From Desulfobacterales bacterium (GTDB lineage: Bacteria > Desulfobacterota > Desulfobacteria > Desulfobacterales > C00003060), in contig JABXJX010000001.1 in the NCBI GenBank assembly GCA_013375375.1, positions 15,517-67,194 of the forward strand: DNA of 51,678 nt, in the 5' to 3' direction. Below are positions 42,284 through 51,678 of this stretch, in pieces; the first letter of the stretch is position 1, and each line of letters begins with the position of its first letter. The position numbers were made by a program, and so were the translations under genes. The notes below the pieces were generated by a model, which was not told where the DNA came from, did not search any database, and was given only the letters and a program-made list of their open reading frames with translations.

Positions 42284-45200
42284 ATGAAACTCTTGGGTCA
42301 TTCTATTGCTGATTTGCTGGAGATGATCCGGCATGCATCGGGGCGGGTCAATTGTACCGGGCTGTCAGGGGCCGAGCAGGCTTACCTGTTGTGCCGATTA
42401 TATGCCGGGCTCAATCGCCCTGTTTTTGTCCTTTGTGCAGGAACTAAAGAGGCCGAACTTCTCGCTGCAGACATTAGGTTTTTTTCCAATACATCCGACA
42501 TTCCCGTCATCGTGTTCCCACCCTACGACATTCTTCCCTTCAAGCCTGTGGCCTATCACCCCCAAACCGCATGCAAGCGCATTGAAGCGCTCTACCGAAT
42601 GCTAACCGACCATCAACCCCCGATCATTATAACCACGATCTCTGCCCTTCTTCAAAAGGTGATTCCCAGGCAGGTCGTGTCCCGGTTTGCAGAATATGTC
42701 GTGGCGGGTGAGGGGATTGATCGGGAGGCGCTTATCCGAAAACTGATTCAAGGCGGATACCAAGAAACAGCCCTGGTAGAGGACCCAGGTGATTTTGCCG
42801 TCCGTGGGGGACTGATCGATCTCTTCCCACCCCTTTATCCTGATCCGATCCGCATTGAATTCTTTGGTGACATGGTAGAGTCGATAAGGACGTTTTCAGC
42901 AACGGACCAGAAATCATTAACGTCTCGGCCCGAGATTACCATCCTGCCGGCAACAGAGACCGTCTTGGATCCATCAGAGATAGACCAGGTCGCCGAGCGG
43001 GTTCGCAAACAGGGCGAAGCCCTTGAGATGCCTGGTATGCGTATTGAAGAAGTCATAGACAGGCTCAGAAGCCTGGATCAATTCCCTGGGATCGGAGGAC
43101 TCATATCTCTCATCTATCCTTTGTTGGACACATTATTCGATTATTGCCCGAGACAGTCCTTGCCGGTCCTGATCGATCCCGGGACCATTGAAAGGCAGGC
43201 CCTTGACACTGAAGAAGCAATAACCAAGAGTTATCTTTCGGCCCGCAGTGACGGCAAATTGTGTGTAGAACCTGAAGACCTCTATCTGCCCTGGTCTGAA
43301 GTAGATGCCGGACTTAGCCGTAGAGCCCATCTTGTCTTCAGGATGGTTCCCGTAGCAGATATTGATGCTGCGACCTGCGACCTAACAGTTGGACATAATG
43401 ATCTCATTATCCAACAGCTCAAGGCCAGGGGACAACCAGGGGAATTGTTACGGCCCTTGGTAGACTGGATTAACCGTGTTCGTGGAAACGGTTTGGCTGC
43501 ACATCTTGTTTGTCGGACCAAAAAACAGGCTCAGCGCATGGAGGAGCTTCTCATGCCGTATGGGATTCGTCCTCAACTCCTCGAGACTTTCCAAGAACGC
43601 GTCGAGGCACCTATCATATGTTTGGGGGAGGTCTCCTCCGGGTTCATCTGGGCCCGGGAAGGCCTTGCTATCATAACCGAAGATGAGATCTTTGGTGCCA
43701 AGCGCCGGCTCCCAAAGGTCTCAAGAAAAGAGGCAAAGGCCCGATGGGCCACTTTTGAAGACCTAAAAACAGGCGATCTTGTCGTCCATGTGGAACACGG
43801 TATTGGCCGGTACAACGGGCTCATCAAACTTGAGGTGGCAGATATTGCTAATGATTTCCTTACGATAGAATACAGGGATTCAGACAGGCTCTACGTGCCG
43901 GTGGACCGCATGAACTGCATGCAAAAATATGTCGGTGTGGACGGCATTGCCCCGCGTTTGGACAAGATGGGAGGCAAATCGTGGGGGCGGGTGAAGGACC
44001 GGGTGAAAAAATCGATCCAGAAGATGGCCGGTGAGCTCCTTAAACTCTACGCTTGGCGCAAGGTTCAGAAGGGACATCCATTTTCACCGCTGGGCCGCTA
44101 TTTTCGAGACTTTGAGGCTGCGTTCGATTATGCCGAGACACCTGATCAGGGGCGGGCTATCGAGGAGGTCATGGCAGATATGGAATCTCCAGTGCCCATG
44201 GATCGGCTGGTTTGTGGTGATGTAGGTTATGGCAAGACCGAGGTCGCCCTGCGTGCAGCATTCAGAGCGGTCTGGGACCACAAGCAGGTGGCGTTTCTGG
44301 TCCCGACGACGATCCTTGCCGAGCAGCATTTCCATACCTTTAAGAATCGATTTGAGCCGTATCCGGTTATCATCGAGAGCCTGAGCAGGTTTCGCTCTCC
44401 CAGCAAACAGCGAGCTGTTGTACGAAAACTAAAGGAAGGGCAAGTGGACATTGTCATTGGGACTCATCGCCTTTTGCAAAAAGATATCGGCTTTAAGGAT
44501 ATAGGGCTGCTTATTATCGACGAAGAGCAGAGGTTCGGTGTAGCCCACAAGGAAAGGCTAAAAAAACTCCGTCGATCAGTGGACGTCCTCGCCATTACCG
44601 CCACGCCCATACCCAGGACACTGCACATGTCTTTGATGGGCGCCAGGGACCTGAGCGTCATTGCAACACCGCCGGAGTACCGTTATTCTATAAAGACGTA
44701 CATATGCCCGTTTGACGATACAGTGGTAACAGAGGCGATTCATAGAGAACTTAAACGAGGAGGCCAAATATTTTTTGTCCACAACAATATCAGTACTATT
44801 TGGGGGGTGGCCAGTCACCTTGAAAGGCTGGTACCGGGTCTGCGGATTGGGGTAGCCCACGGACGCCTAAGTGATGAGGAGCTGGAAGAGGTTATGCTCG
44901 AGTTCTTGCATCGTGAAATTGATCTTTTGGTCTGTACCAGTATCATAGAGTCAGGGCTCGATTTTCCGGCGGCCAATACCATTTTGATCAACCGGGCCGA
45001 CAAATTCGGTCTGTCCCAGATCTATCAGCTTCGAGGTCGCGTGGGCCGGGCAGATGAGCAGGCATATGCCTATCTATTCATACCGCATGAGAGCGCCTTG
45101 ACAAAGGATGCTCAGAAGCGGCTTAAGGTCCTTATGGAACACAGCGATCTTGGGGCAGGTTTTCAGATCGCCATGAGTGACCTGCAGATAAGAGGGGGCG

Positions 45201-45751
45201 GCACCATTCTCGGGGCCTCGCAGTCCGGGCGCATTGCGTCGGTGGGCTACGAGATGTATCTTCAACTCATGGAACGCACCATTAATGAGATGAAAGGGGA
45301 GCCTGTTGAACCAGAGGTGGAACCGGAGATTAAAGTGAACCAATCGGCCTACATCCCTGAAACATATGTATCTGATATTGACCAGAGGCTGGTATCTTAC
45401 AAACGTTTAGCCAGGATGACCGAACCAACTGAAGTTGTGGAGTTTAATGAAGAACTCAGGGACCGGTTCGGCGCTCTTCCTGAGCCGGCAAGAGTTCTTC
45501 TGGACAAGATCATGCTGAAAGTGATGTGCAAGAAGATAGGTATCCAGCGCTTGGACTTGGTCGATCAAAGACTCGTCCTCTCCTTTTCCGGGGATTGCCG
45601 CTTGGGGCCGGAGAAAATAACCTGTTTCATCCAAAGAGACCCTATGCAATTCCGGCTAACGCCGGATGGGGTGCTCGAGGTGTTAATGCCGTCTGGTGAG
45701 CCTGCGAACCCCTTGGAAGCAGCCAAAAAGGTCTTGCAAGATCTGGCCTGA
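42284..45751 (+). CDS. mfd: Transcription-repair coupling factor Mfd
   Basis: 1155 residues, full length. The UvrB-like N-terminal part includes YDILPFKPVAYHPQTACKRI. The RNA polymerase-interaction domain begins near residue 496 (GDLVVHVEHGIGRYNG). The SF2 translocase has Walker A DVGYGKTEVALRAAF (~643), DEEQRFGV (~745), TATPIPRTLHM and the RGRVGRADEQAYAYLF motif VI. The C-terminal TRCF domain runs EPEIKVNQSAYIPETYVSDI onward. Mfd removes stalled RNA polymerase and recruits UvrA. It is the first core gene to the right of the accessory island. Confidence 0.97.
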   Translation: MKLLGHSIADLLEMIRHASGRVNCTGLSGAEQAYLLCRLYAGLNRPVFVLCAGTKEAELLAADIRFFSNTSDIPVIVFPPYDILPFKPVAYHPQTACKRIEALYRMLTDHQPPIIITTISALLQKVIPRQVVSRFAEYVVAGEGIDREALIRKLIQGGYQETALVEDPGDFAVRGGLIDLFPPLYPDPIRIEFFGDMVESIRTFSATDQKSLTSRPEITILPATETVLDPSEIDQVAERVRKQGEALEMPGMRIEEVIDRLRSLDQFPGIGGLISLIYPLLDTLFDYCPRQSLPVLIDPGTIERQALDTEEAITKSYLSARSDGKLCVEPEDLYLPWSEVDAGLSRRAHLVFRMVPVADIDAATCDLTVGHNDLIIQQLKARGQPGELLRPLVDWINRVRGNGLAAHLVCRTKKQAQRMEELLMPYGIRPQLLETFQERVEAPIICLGEVSSGFIWAREGLAIITEDEIFGAKRRLPKVSRKEAKARWATFEDLKTGDLVVHVEHGIGRYNGLIKLEVADIANDFLTIEYRDSDRLYVPVDRMNCMQKYVGVDGIAPRLDKMGGKSWGRVKDRVKKSIQKMAGELLKLYAWRKVQKGHPFSPLGRYFRDFEAAFDYAETPDQGRAIEEVMADMESPVPMDRLVCGDVGYGKTEVALRAAFRAVWDHKQVAFLVPTTILAEQHFHTFKNRFEPYPVIIESLSRFRSPSKQRAVVRKLKEGQVDIVIGTHRLLQKDIGFKDIGLLIIDEEQRFGVAHKERLKKLRRSVDVLAITATPIPRTLHMSLMGARDLSVIATPPEYRYSIKTYICPFDDTVVTEAIHRELKRGGQIFFVHNNISTIWGVASHLERLVPGLRIGVAHGRLSDEELEEVMLEFLHREIDLLVCTSIIESGLDFPAANTILINRADKFGLSQIYQLRGRVGRADEQAYAYLFIPHESALTKDAQKRLKVLMEHSDLGAGFQIAMSDLQIRGGGTILGASQSGRIASVGYEMYLQLMERTINEMKGEPVEPEVEPEIKVNQSAYIPETYVSDIDQRLVSYKRLARMTEPTEVVEFNEELRDRFGALPEPARVLLDKIMLKVMCKKIGIQRLDLVDQRLVLSFSGDCRLGPEKITCFIQRDPMQFRLTPDGVLEVLMPSGEPANPLEAAKKVLQDLA

Positions 45752-45765
45752 CATGATAGCGGGGT

Positions 45766-45850
45766 GCCACTGGTCATTGGTCATTGGTCACTGGTCATTG
45801 GACTACTGATTTCTGCTTATTACCTATTATTGCTTACTGCTTACTTCGCT
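45766..45850. repeat. TCATTGGTCA tandem and TGCTTATTACC-type repeat
   Basis: Four degenerate units of CACTGGTCATTGGTCATTGG lie at 45767-45801, followed by TGCTTATTACCTATTATTGC and TTACTGCTTACT. The first family also occurs at 6929-7020 and 8371. Confidence 0.85.
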
Positions 45851-45871
45851 CTGGCCTATGCAGATTGAAAA

Positions 45872-46810
45872 ATGAGAAACCATAGAAAAATACTGATTGA
45901 AGCTCTTATCTTATTCCTGCTTATTTCAGGGTGCTCCGACAAGGGCACTTCGGTTGAAAATCAAGTGGTGATCCGCGTGGGTGACCGCGTGCTCACCTTG
46001 GCCGAATTCAACGAGTATTTTGAGCCGATCGGAATGAACCGTGACAAAGAACAGGCCAAAAATAGTATTGCCGTACGAGATTCTCGACTTGCCTTCCTTT
46101 TACAACTCGTTGAGGAGATGATCGTTCTAAGGCGGGCCGATGAACTCGGCCTATATATCTCGTCCCAAGAATTGGATGAGGCCGTGCATGATTTTCAAAA
46201 GAATAGTTCTGAAACGGGCTTTGAACGTCTATTTCTCAAGCAGGCAATTTCCCCTGAGGCATGGAAAGAAATGCTCAAGAGACGGCTACTGGTAGAAAAG
46301 GTAATCAACAAAGAGCTTTTAAAAGAGGTTTCGATTACACCGCAAGAAATAAAGGATTATTATGACAAACACTGGAAGGAATGGAGCTATGGGGAAGAGG
46401 TGCGAGTCCGCCACATTTTGCTCCCAAGCGAGGATCAGGCAAAGAAGATCTCAGAACAGCTTCAAAACGGCGATGACTTTGCCACATTGGCCCGTCTCCA
46501 TTCTGTAGCACCGGAGGCAAAAGAGGGCGGAGATATGGGGTATGTGGTCCGTGGTCAACTTCCCGAATGCCTTGAAAAACCGATTTTCAAGCTGGAACAG
46601 GGGGGGGTGAGTCCGGTGGCTAAGACATCCTATGGGTTTCACATTTTTCAGGTCATCGAAAAAAGAAGGACGACTAAGCCGGAGATCGAGGATTACATCG
46701 AAAGAATTAAGAAGAACATACGGAGGGAAAGAGTGGAGAAAGCTTATGGGCCATGGTTGGCCAAACTCCGATCACGGTATCATATCGAGATCAACCAGGG
46801 AATAATTTGA
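45872..46810 (+). CDS. Lipoprotein peptidyl-prolyl isomerase, SurA/PpiC type
   Basis: 312 residues. It has a lipoprotein signal with lipobox LISGC (Cys21). The SurA_N-like helical part follows (VVIRVGDRVLTLAEFNEYFE). The parvulin rotamase domain spans residues ~175-275 (VRVRHILLPSEDQAKKISEQ, GGDMGYVVRGQLPECLEKPI, YGFHIFQVIEKR). It would act as a periplasmic, membrane-anchored chaperone for outer-membrane proteins. A second SurA-like gene follows at 47112, a pairing common in Desulfobacterota. Confidence 0.9.
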   Translation: MRNHRKILIEALILFLLISGCSDKGTSVENQVVIRVGDRVLTLAEFNEYFEPIGMNRDKEQAKNSIAVRDSRLAFLLQLVEEMIVLRRADELGLYISSQELDEAVHDFQKNSSETGFERLFLKQAISPEAWKEMLKRRLLVEKVINKELLKEVSITPQEIKDYYDKHWKEWSYGEEVRVRHILLPSEDQAKKISEQLQNGDDFATLARLHSVAPEAKEGGDMGYVVRGQLPECLEKPIFKLEQGGVSPVAKTSYGFHIFQVIEKRRTTKPEIEDYIERIKKNIRRERVEKAYGPWLAKLRSRYHIEINQGII

Positions 46811-46921
46811 TGCCTCACAAGTTTTATAACTTACTAATCAGAAACTTTCCTATTCGACATTGGTTTGGGCACATGATATCTTTTCCTCTATTCCGAGTCT
46901 CCCGGGCTGGTGTTTTTTGCA

Positions 46922-46998
46922 ACTTATCTGAGGGGGCATTCCTTGCCCCCTCCGCATTCTCCCGCAAGCGGGAGCTGCGGTCTCCCCCACAGATAAGT
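46922..46998. repeat. Large imperfect palindrome with two inner hairpins
   Basis: ACTTATCTGAGGGGG (46922-46936) pairs with CCCCCACAGATAAGT (46984-46998), one mismatch. Inside are GGGGGCATTCCTTGCCCCC and TCTCCCGCAAGCGGGAG. Weaker pairing (GTGTTTTTTGC with CACAAAAACAC) extends the arms outward. There is no T-run typical of a terminator. It may be a BIME/MITE-like element or structured RNA. Confidence 0.75.
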
Positions 46999-47111
46999 CA
47001 CAAAAACACGGCGCCCTACCGCCGGTCATTCCGGAAAAGACATCATTGTGCCCTATCTATGATGTTGGGTGATTAATGTACTTCTTAGTATGAGCAAAGC
47101 GAACTAACTTG

Positions 47112-48101
47112 ATGAAGAGACGATCGATTCAAATAAGGTTTTTCAATTTTTTTATCATCCTGTGCAGCGTGGCTTTAGGAACTGTGGCAGGTTACGCTGA
47201 ACTGGCAGATCGCATTGTGGCCGCAGTCAACGATGATGTCATCACCCTTTCAGAATTAGATGAAGCCGTTGAGCCTTATGTCCTGAAAATACGTGAGGCT
47301 CATTATCCGCAAGAGGTGGAGCGCAGGATGCTATTCAAGCTTCGTGAGGATATCTTGAACAAAATGATCGACCACAAGTTGACCGATCAGGAAACCGAAA
47401 AATTGCGTGTATCGGTTGACGACAACGAGGTGGATCAGCACATAGAACAGATCAAGAAAGAACATTTCCTAACAGATAAAGAACTAAGGAAGTCTCTTGC
47501 AGTCGAAGGCTATTCTTTGGAAGAGTATCGTAAACAGATCAAAGAGCAGATACTTCGGATCAAGCTTCTCAATATTAAGGTTAAATCTAAGATTGCTATC
47601 ACTGAAAAAGACATTCGTGATTATTATGAAAAGCACAAGGAAAGCTATCAGGGAGCGGATAAATACCACCTCCGCACGATCCTGATAAAGGTGCCGGCGT
47701 CGGCTAATGTCGATCCAAACAAGGCGGCACGTGAAAAGATCGAATTAATTGCAAAAGAGTTGAAGTCCGGGGCGGATTTTGATGAACTGGCTAAGCGATA
47801 TTCACAGGACAGCACTGCCGCGACAAGAGGAGACCTTGGTCTATTTACCCTGGATGAGCTTTCAGTCGAATTTCGGGAGATCGTCCGAAATATGGCGGAA
47901 GGCCAAATCAGTCCGATTTTACAGACGACGGTGGGGTATCAGATCCTCATGCTTCAAGAGATAAAGAAAATGCCGAGAAAAACCTTGAAGGAGGCCAGAA
48001 TAGAGATTCACGAAAAGCTGTACCGTCAGTTAGTGGAAGAGAAATACAAAGGGTGGCTAAAGGCGCTTAGGGGTCGGTCCTATGTGAAGATTATTAGGTG
48101 A
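47112..48101 (+). CDS. surA: Periplasmic chaperone SurA
   Basis: 329 residues from ATG 47112 (TTG 47109 also in frame). It has a signal peptide (FFNFFIILCSVALGTVAGYA). The SurA N-domain runs ADRIVAAVNDDVITLSELDE, and the rotamase domain follows (YHLRTILIKVPASANVDPNK, GADFDELAKRYSQDSTAATR, GDLGLFTLDELSVEFREIV). It delivers outer-membrane proteins to the BAM complex. It follows the lipoprotein isomerase and the long palindrome. Confidence 0.9.
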   Translation: MKRRSIQIRFFNFFIILCSVALGTVAGYAELADRIVAAVNDDVITLSELDEAVEPYVLKIREAHYPQEVERRMLFKLREDILNKMIDHKLTDQETEKLRVSVDDNEVDQHIEQIKKEHFLTDKELRKSLAVEGYSLEEYRKQIKEQILRIKLLNIKVKSKIAITEKDIRDYYEKHKESYQGADKYHLRTILIKVPASANVDPNKAAREKIELIAKELKSGADFDELAKRYSQDSTAATRGDLGLFTLDELSVEFREIVRNMAEGQISPILQTTVGYQILMLQEIKKMPRKTLKEARIEIHEKLYRQLVEEKYKGWLKALRGRSYVKIIR

Positions 48102-48163
48102 AGCTTAGTCGGCATTACATCCATAACTTTAGTTCACTTTAGGCACTTAGAAAGAAATAGAAT

Positions 48164-49516
48164 ATGGCTGTTGACCAAACAAAACTCCTTTTGGACACCG
48201 TCAAAAGACTCCTCAGACGAGAGGCCAGGGTCCATCTTCACAAGATTGTTAATAAGACCCATGGCGCGGATCTGGCCGTCGTCTTCCGGTTTCTGACACT
48301 CCGTGAGCAGGAAGCCCTTTTTGATTTCATGGAGACTGTTGAGCAAAAGGCCATACTATTCAGCGAACTGGAGGAAGAAGTCCTCGTTAGGCTGATAGAA
48401 GATATGCCGGCAGGAAAAATCGCCGAGATTCTTGAGCAGATGCCGAAAGATGATGTGGCCGACCTGTTGGGAAAACTCTCTGATGAACGGGCTCAGGCCT
48501 TGCTCGATCTTATGACAAAAGAAGAGTCTGAAGAGGTGGAAGGGCTGCTCGGTTACGATACCGAAACCGCCGGCGGCATCATGCTGCCCGATTTTATTGC
48601 CCTGAAAGAGGAAACTACCGCCAGGGAGGCTATCGAGGCACTGCAGAAAGAGTATGTAGATATTGAAATGCCTTTCTATCTGTATGTGGTTGACGATCAC
48701 GACCGCCTGGTCGGCGTTATCTCGCTTCGACAACTTGTTGTGGTGCCCCCTCATACAAAATTGAAGGCGATCATGGCAACCGATTTCGTGAGTGTCGAGA
48801 CGAACACGGACCAGGAAGAAGTGGCCAGGATCGTGGCACGTTACAATATCCTGGCCGTGCCGGTGGTTGATGAGAGCAATAAGCCGGTCGGCATCGTAAC
48901 AGTGGATGACGTTATCGATATTATTCGCGAGGAAGCCACGGAAGACATCCTGAAAATGGCTGGGGCGGGTGAGGACCTGGTGGAATCCGAGTCCGTCCTG
49001 AAGAGCACTCGAATCCGACTCCCCTGGCTGTTAGCCAGTTGGCTTGGAGGTATTATTGCCTTTTTTATTATCGGTCACTTTGAGAGCAGCCTGAACAAGC
49101 TTGTCTACCTTGCGGCTTTCATTCCGATTATCATGGGTATGGGTGGAAATATCGGTACACAGTCCTCCACGATTGTTGTTCGCGGACTTGCCACCGGGCA
49201 GCTAAATATAAAACAAATGTGGAATGTTGTTGCAAAAGAACTGGCTGTTGGATTTCTCCTCGGCTTTTTCTATGGACTTCTCCTCGGGGTGGTAGCAAGC
49301 TTCCGCTATGACCTATGGTCGCTTGGAATGACGGTGGGGCTTGCCGTAGTCAGCTCCATGACTATAGCCGCAATGGTCGGCTCACTTGTTCCAATGGTCT
49401 TTGCCCGCATAAACATTGATCCGGCTGTTGCCACCGGACCTTTTGTGACCACCTCTATTGACATCCTGAGCGTATTTTTCTACTTCCAGATAGCAACCTT
49501 GCTGCTCCGCTTATAG
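48164..49516 (+). CDS. mgtE: Magnesium transporter MgtE
   Basis: 450 residues. The N domain is helical (MPAGKIAEILEQMPKDDVAD), followed by two CBS domains (~135-255) and five membrane helices (~285-450). The pore signatures MGMGGNIGTQSSTIVVRGLA and DPAVATGPFVTTSIDILSVF are intact. Mg2+ bound between the N and CBS domains closes the channel. It lies between surA and recO without an evident functional link. Confidence 0.95.
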   Translation: MAVDQTKLLLDTVKRLLRREARVHLHKIVNKTHGADLAVVFRFLTLREQEALFDFMETVEQKAILFSELEEEVLVRLIEDMPAGKIAEILEQMPKDDVADLLGKLSDERAQALLDLMTKEESEEVEGLLGYDTETAGGIMLPDFIALKEETTAREAIEALQKEYVDIEMPFYLYVVDDHDRLVGVISLRQLVVVPPHTKLKAIMATDFVSVETNTDQEEVARIVARYNILAVPVVDESNKPVGIVTVDDVIDIIREEATEDILKMAGAGEDLVESESVLKSTRIRLPWLLASWLGGIIAFFIIGHFESSLNKLVYLAAFIPIIMGMGGNIGTQSSTIVVRGLATGQLNIKQMWNVVAKELAVGFLLGFFYGLLLGVVASFRYDLWSLGMTVGLAVVSSMTIAAMVGSLVPMVFARINIDPAVATGPFVTTSIDILSVFFYFQIATLLLRL

Positions 49517-49521
49517 CCCTC

Positions 49522-50298
49522 ATGCCGCATATATCTTCCCCGGCTATTATGCTTCGTGCAACCGAGCACGGCGACTATGATAAAATTATTGCTTTTTTTA
49601 CCCTTAAGCGAGGAAAAATTTCTGTTATAGCCAAGGGCGCGAAAAAGAGCGTTAAGCGTTTTGCAGGTGTTTTAGAGATATTTTCGATCCTGAACCTGGT
49701 GTGGAGCTATGGTCGGGGAAGGGGGCTGCCGATCCTTAAAGAGGCATCTCTATCCCATCCTTTTGAGCAGATCCGAACCGATATCACCAAGACGGCCTAT
49801 GCCAGTTACTGGTGCGAGTTGGTTTATATATGGATGGAGCAAGGTCAGAAGCAGGTCTCTGTTTACAGGCTCCTTGAGCATATACTGGATCAGCTCAACC
49901 GTGGCAGCCTGTTTGAACATGTCCTTCACATAACTTTTCTGCTTCGTTTCATGACCATAAGTGGTTTTAGGCCGGTCCTTGATTATTGCAACACCTGCCG
50001 GACGACCTTAGAGCAGTTTGAGCGTTCTTCTGTTGTATTCGATATTAGCAGGGGAGGGGTATTGTGCGAAAAATGCGCTCCTCAAGAAGCAGGTCGTCTC
50101 TCCCTTTCAAAGGGGACCGTCAAGCTTCTCCTGTGGGTTTTGAATGCACCATTAGAAAAGCTTGATCGCCCCCGGTTTTCCAGACAGGCAATTGAGGAAA
50201 GCCTTCGAATGCTTGAGGTCTTTGTGCCGTACCATCTCGGGAAAGAGACAAAGAGTTTGAAGTTCTTGAAACAGCTTGATTCCGTGTTACCCCATTGA
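49522..50298 (+). CDS. recO: DNA repair protein RecO
   Basis: 258 residues. The OB fold is at the N-terminus (PAIMLRATEHGDYDKIIAFF, then TLKRGKISVIAKGAKKS). The helical core and a zinc finger (C156, C159, C182, C185; CNTC and CEKC) follow. RecO loads RecA with RecR in gap repair. The ATG lies five bases after the mgtE stop. It sits upstream of glyQ, a frequent order in this phylum. Confidence 0.92.
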   Translation: MPHISSPAIMLRATEHGDYDKIIAFFTLKRGKISVIAKGAKKSVKRFAGVLEIFSILNLVWSYGRGRGLPILKEASLSHPFEQIRTDITKTAYASYWCELVYIWMEQGQKQVSVYRLLEHILDQLNRGSLFEHVLHITFLLRFMTISGFRPVLDYCNTCRTTLEQFERSSVVFDISRGGVLCEKCAPQEAGRLSLSKGTVKLLLWVLNAPLEKLDRPRFSRQAIEESLRMLEVFVPYHLGKETKSLKFLKQLDSVLPH

Positions 50299-50594
50299 CC
50301 GCTTTACAAACGGAGCGTTTCGGTGTATCCATGGCGCAAAATCAGGTTAAAGTTTGTCGTTTATGGGTTGCGCTACTCGTTACGTCTATCGTCTGTCGGT
50401 TGGGTCATTTCTCAAAACCCTGGCCCAGACCGGGTTGCCAAGGCGTGTGTGCTCATATATTGATGTCGCGCCAGGGCGGGCCGTTTGACGTGAGCCGAGC
50501 GCCCAAACGAGCTGCGCAACCGCAACCGTTTGACGAATATGTGTGAGGCAGGAAAAGGAAATCCCTGTTCTGTCGAAGTAGAGAAAACACCATA
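50299..50594. other. Intergenic region before glyQ, no gene supported
   Basis: Mixed-composition spacer. A short frame (50295-50546) has no ribosome site or recognisable product. No T-box or other riboswitch pattern was recognised before the glyQ start. Confidence 0.45.
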
Positions 50595-51467
50595 ATGACC
50601 TTTCAGAAACTCATCAAGACTTTAGAGAATTTTTGGGCGCGGCATCGTTGCATCTTGCAGCAGCCCTATGACATCGAGGTCGGGGCAGGCACATTTCATC
50701 CAGACACTCTTTTGAGGGTGCTCGGTCCCGAACCGTGGCGGGTGGCCTATGTGGAGCCTTCTCGTCGTCCCTCGGACGGCCGTTACGGAGAAAACCCCAA
50801 CCGGCTTCAGCACTACTATCAGTATCAGGTCATCCTGAAGCCTTCTCCTCTCGACGTGCAGGAGATCTATTTAAGGAGCCTCAAAGCGCTCGGTATCGAC
50901 CTCCCGGCCCACGACATTCGCTTTGTGGAAGATGATTGGGAATCGCCCACCCTCGGAGCGTCGGGCCTTGGGTGGGAAGTATGGCTTGATGGAATGGAGA
51001 TTACACAATTTACCTATTTTCAACAGGCGGCAAGCGTCGAACTCGATCCCGTTTCTGTTGAAATTACGTACGGCCTGGAACGGATTGCCATGTACCTGCA
51101 GGGTGTGGACAATGTCTTTGCCCTGAGATGGAACGATTCCATCTCCTACGGAGACTTACACCACCAGGCCGAAGTCGAACATTCAACGTACAACTTTGAA
51201 AAGGCAGACGTGAAAATGCTGCTGGCCTTGTTTGACATGTATGAAGCTGAATGCAGGCGGGTTGTTGAGGATTCCCTTGTGCTGCCTGCATATGAATATT
51301 GCCTGAAGTGTTCCCACACTTTTAACCTGCTCGATGCTCGTGGCGCCATTAGTGTGACCGAGAGGACCGGCTACATTGCCCGTGTGAGGAACCTGGCCAG
51401 GGCCTGCGGAGAGGCCTACCTTGAGCAAAGAAGAGAGATGGGATTTCCGTTACTTGGTGAATCGTGA
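50595..51467 (+). CDS. glyQ: Glycyl-tRNA synthetase alpha subunit
   Basis: 290 residues, normal length. Class II synthetase alpha chain: [60 protein letters not shown] and [20 protein letters not shown] are hallmark segments. It works with the beta chain GlyS, whose gene would be expected just to the right but has not started by the window end. Confidence 0.97.
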   Translation: MTFQKLIKTLENFWARHRCILQQPYDIEVGAGTFHPDTLLRVLGPEPWRVAYVEPSRRPSDGRYGENPNRLQHYYQYQVILKPSPLDVQEIYLRSLKALGIDLPAHDIRFVEDDWESPTLGASGLGWEVWLDGMEITQFTYFQQAASVELDPVSVEITYGLERIAMYLQGVDNVFALRWNDSISYGDLHHQAEVEHSTYNFEKADVKMLLALFDMYEAECRRVVEDSLVLPAYEYCLKCSHTFNLLDARGAISVTERTGYIARVRNLARACGEAYLEQRREMGFPLLGES

Positions 51468-51678
51468 ATCGCAAACCGGATGCATGATACCGGATGCACG
51501 ATGCCGGATACCGGTCAAGACATTTATCCTTGATAGGCAAGCAGGTACAAAATATCAGGCATCAGATGGAAACGACTTAGCGCTGCCACGGGATCTCTGA
51601 ATTACTTATTGCGAATGAGACGATAGGGGGTCAAGTCTCCGTTTGACTCTTGCTGGGTTCTGTCAAAGGTCAAACGGA
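51468..51678. repeat. Intergenic CCGGATGCATGATA-type repeats at the right edge
   Basis: ACCGGATGCATGATACCGGA, then TGCACGATGCCGGATACCGG (51477-51514), is a degenerate tandem with a 10-19 bp unit. TCAAGTCTCCGTTTGAC at 51631 pairs with GTCAAAGGTCAAACGGA at the edge. No gene is seen. Confidence 0.65.

Noticed and set aside
50295-50546. 83-residue frame between recO and glyQ
   Set aside because: No ribosome site, overlaps the recO end, and composition is unlike a protein.

Overview
The window looks like a chromosomal segment of a motile, Gram-negative anaerobe of the Desulfobacterota (former Deltaproteobacteria). The pointers are the flagellar rod/ring operon order with CsrA and FliW, a sigma-54-type flagellar promoter, lipoprotein and outer-membrane chaperone genes, a split F-type ATPase locus (Fo genes without F1), a Rex repressor, and the style of the intergenic repeats. 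The assignment is by overall resemblance, not by a marker-gene search.

Layout. (1) 0-13.5 kb: flagellar cluster, all on +. It holds a FliL-like protein, two small unknowns, a FliK-like protein, an FlhB C-terminal-like protein, then flgF-flgG-flgA-flgH-flgI-flgJ-flgN-flgK-flgL-csrA-fliW. These build the rod, P and L rings and hook-filament junction, and CsrA/FliW would tune flagellin translation. (2) 13.5-16.4 kb, minus: a membrane class III adenylate cyclase-like protein with a zinc-knuckle motif, coupled to a small Cys-rich protein. (3) 16.6-32.2 kb: housekeeping genes hemL, atpZ/atpI/atpB/atpE, rex, uvrA, a methyltransferase, a 7TM histidine kinase, pdxA, a divergent dnaA, a glcD-type oxidase, and tRNA-Thr(CGT). 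(4) 32.2-42.3 kb: an accessory, defence-like island with a DUF4143-type ATPase, a NotI-like restriction-modification pair, a three-gene operon of unknown protein + ParA-like ATPase + stand-alone alarmone synthetase, an IS110 remnant and a Fic protein. (5) 42.3-51.7 kb: core genes mfd, two SurA/PpiC-type chaperones, mgtE, recO and glyQ (glyS would lie beyond the right edge).

The most interesting items are as follows. The ParA/RelA-SpoT operon is a candidate undescribed defence or toxin system. Three 88-bp direct repeats (32401, 33908, 37238), each carrying a hairpin, bracket the ATPase gene and the restriction-modification pair like cassette boundaries. The DnaA homologue has lost the arginine finger and the normal DNA-recognition signature. 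A 15-codon piece of a second mfd gene lies 1.4 kb before the intact mfd and differs from it only at synonymous positions, which suggests the island arrived with a foreign mfd fragment. Core intergenic spaces are filled with several families of short degenerate tandem repeats, and some of these have been absorbed into gene starts.
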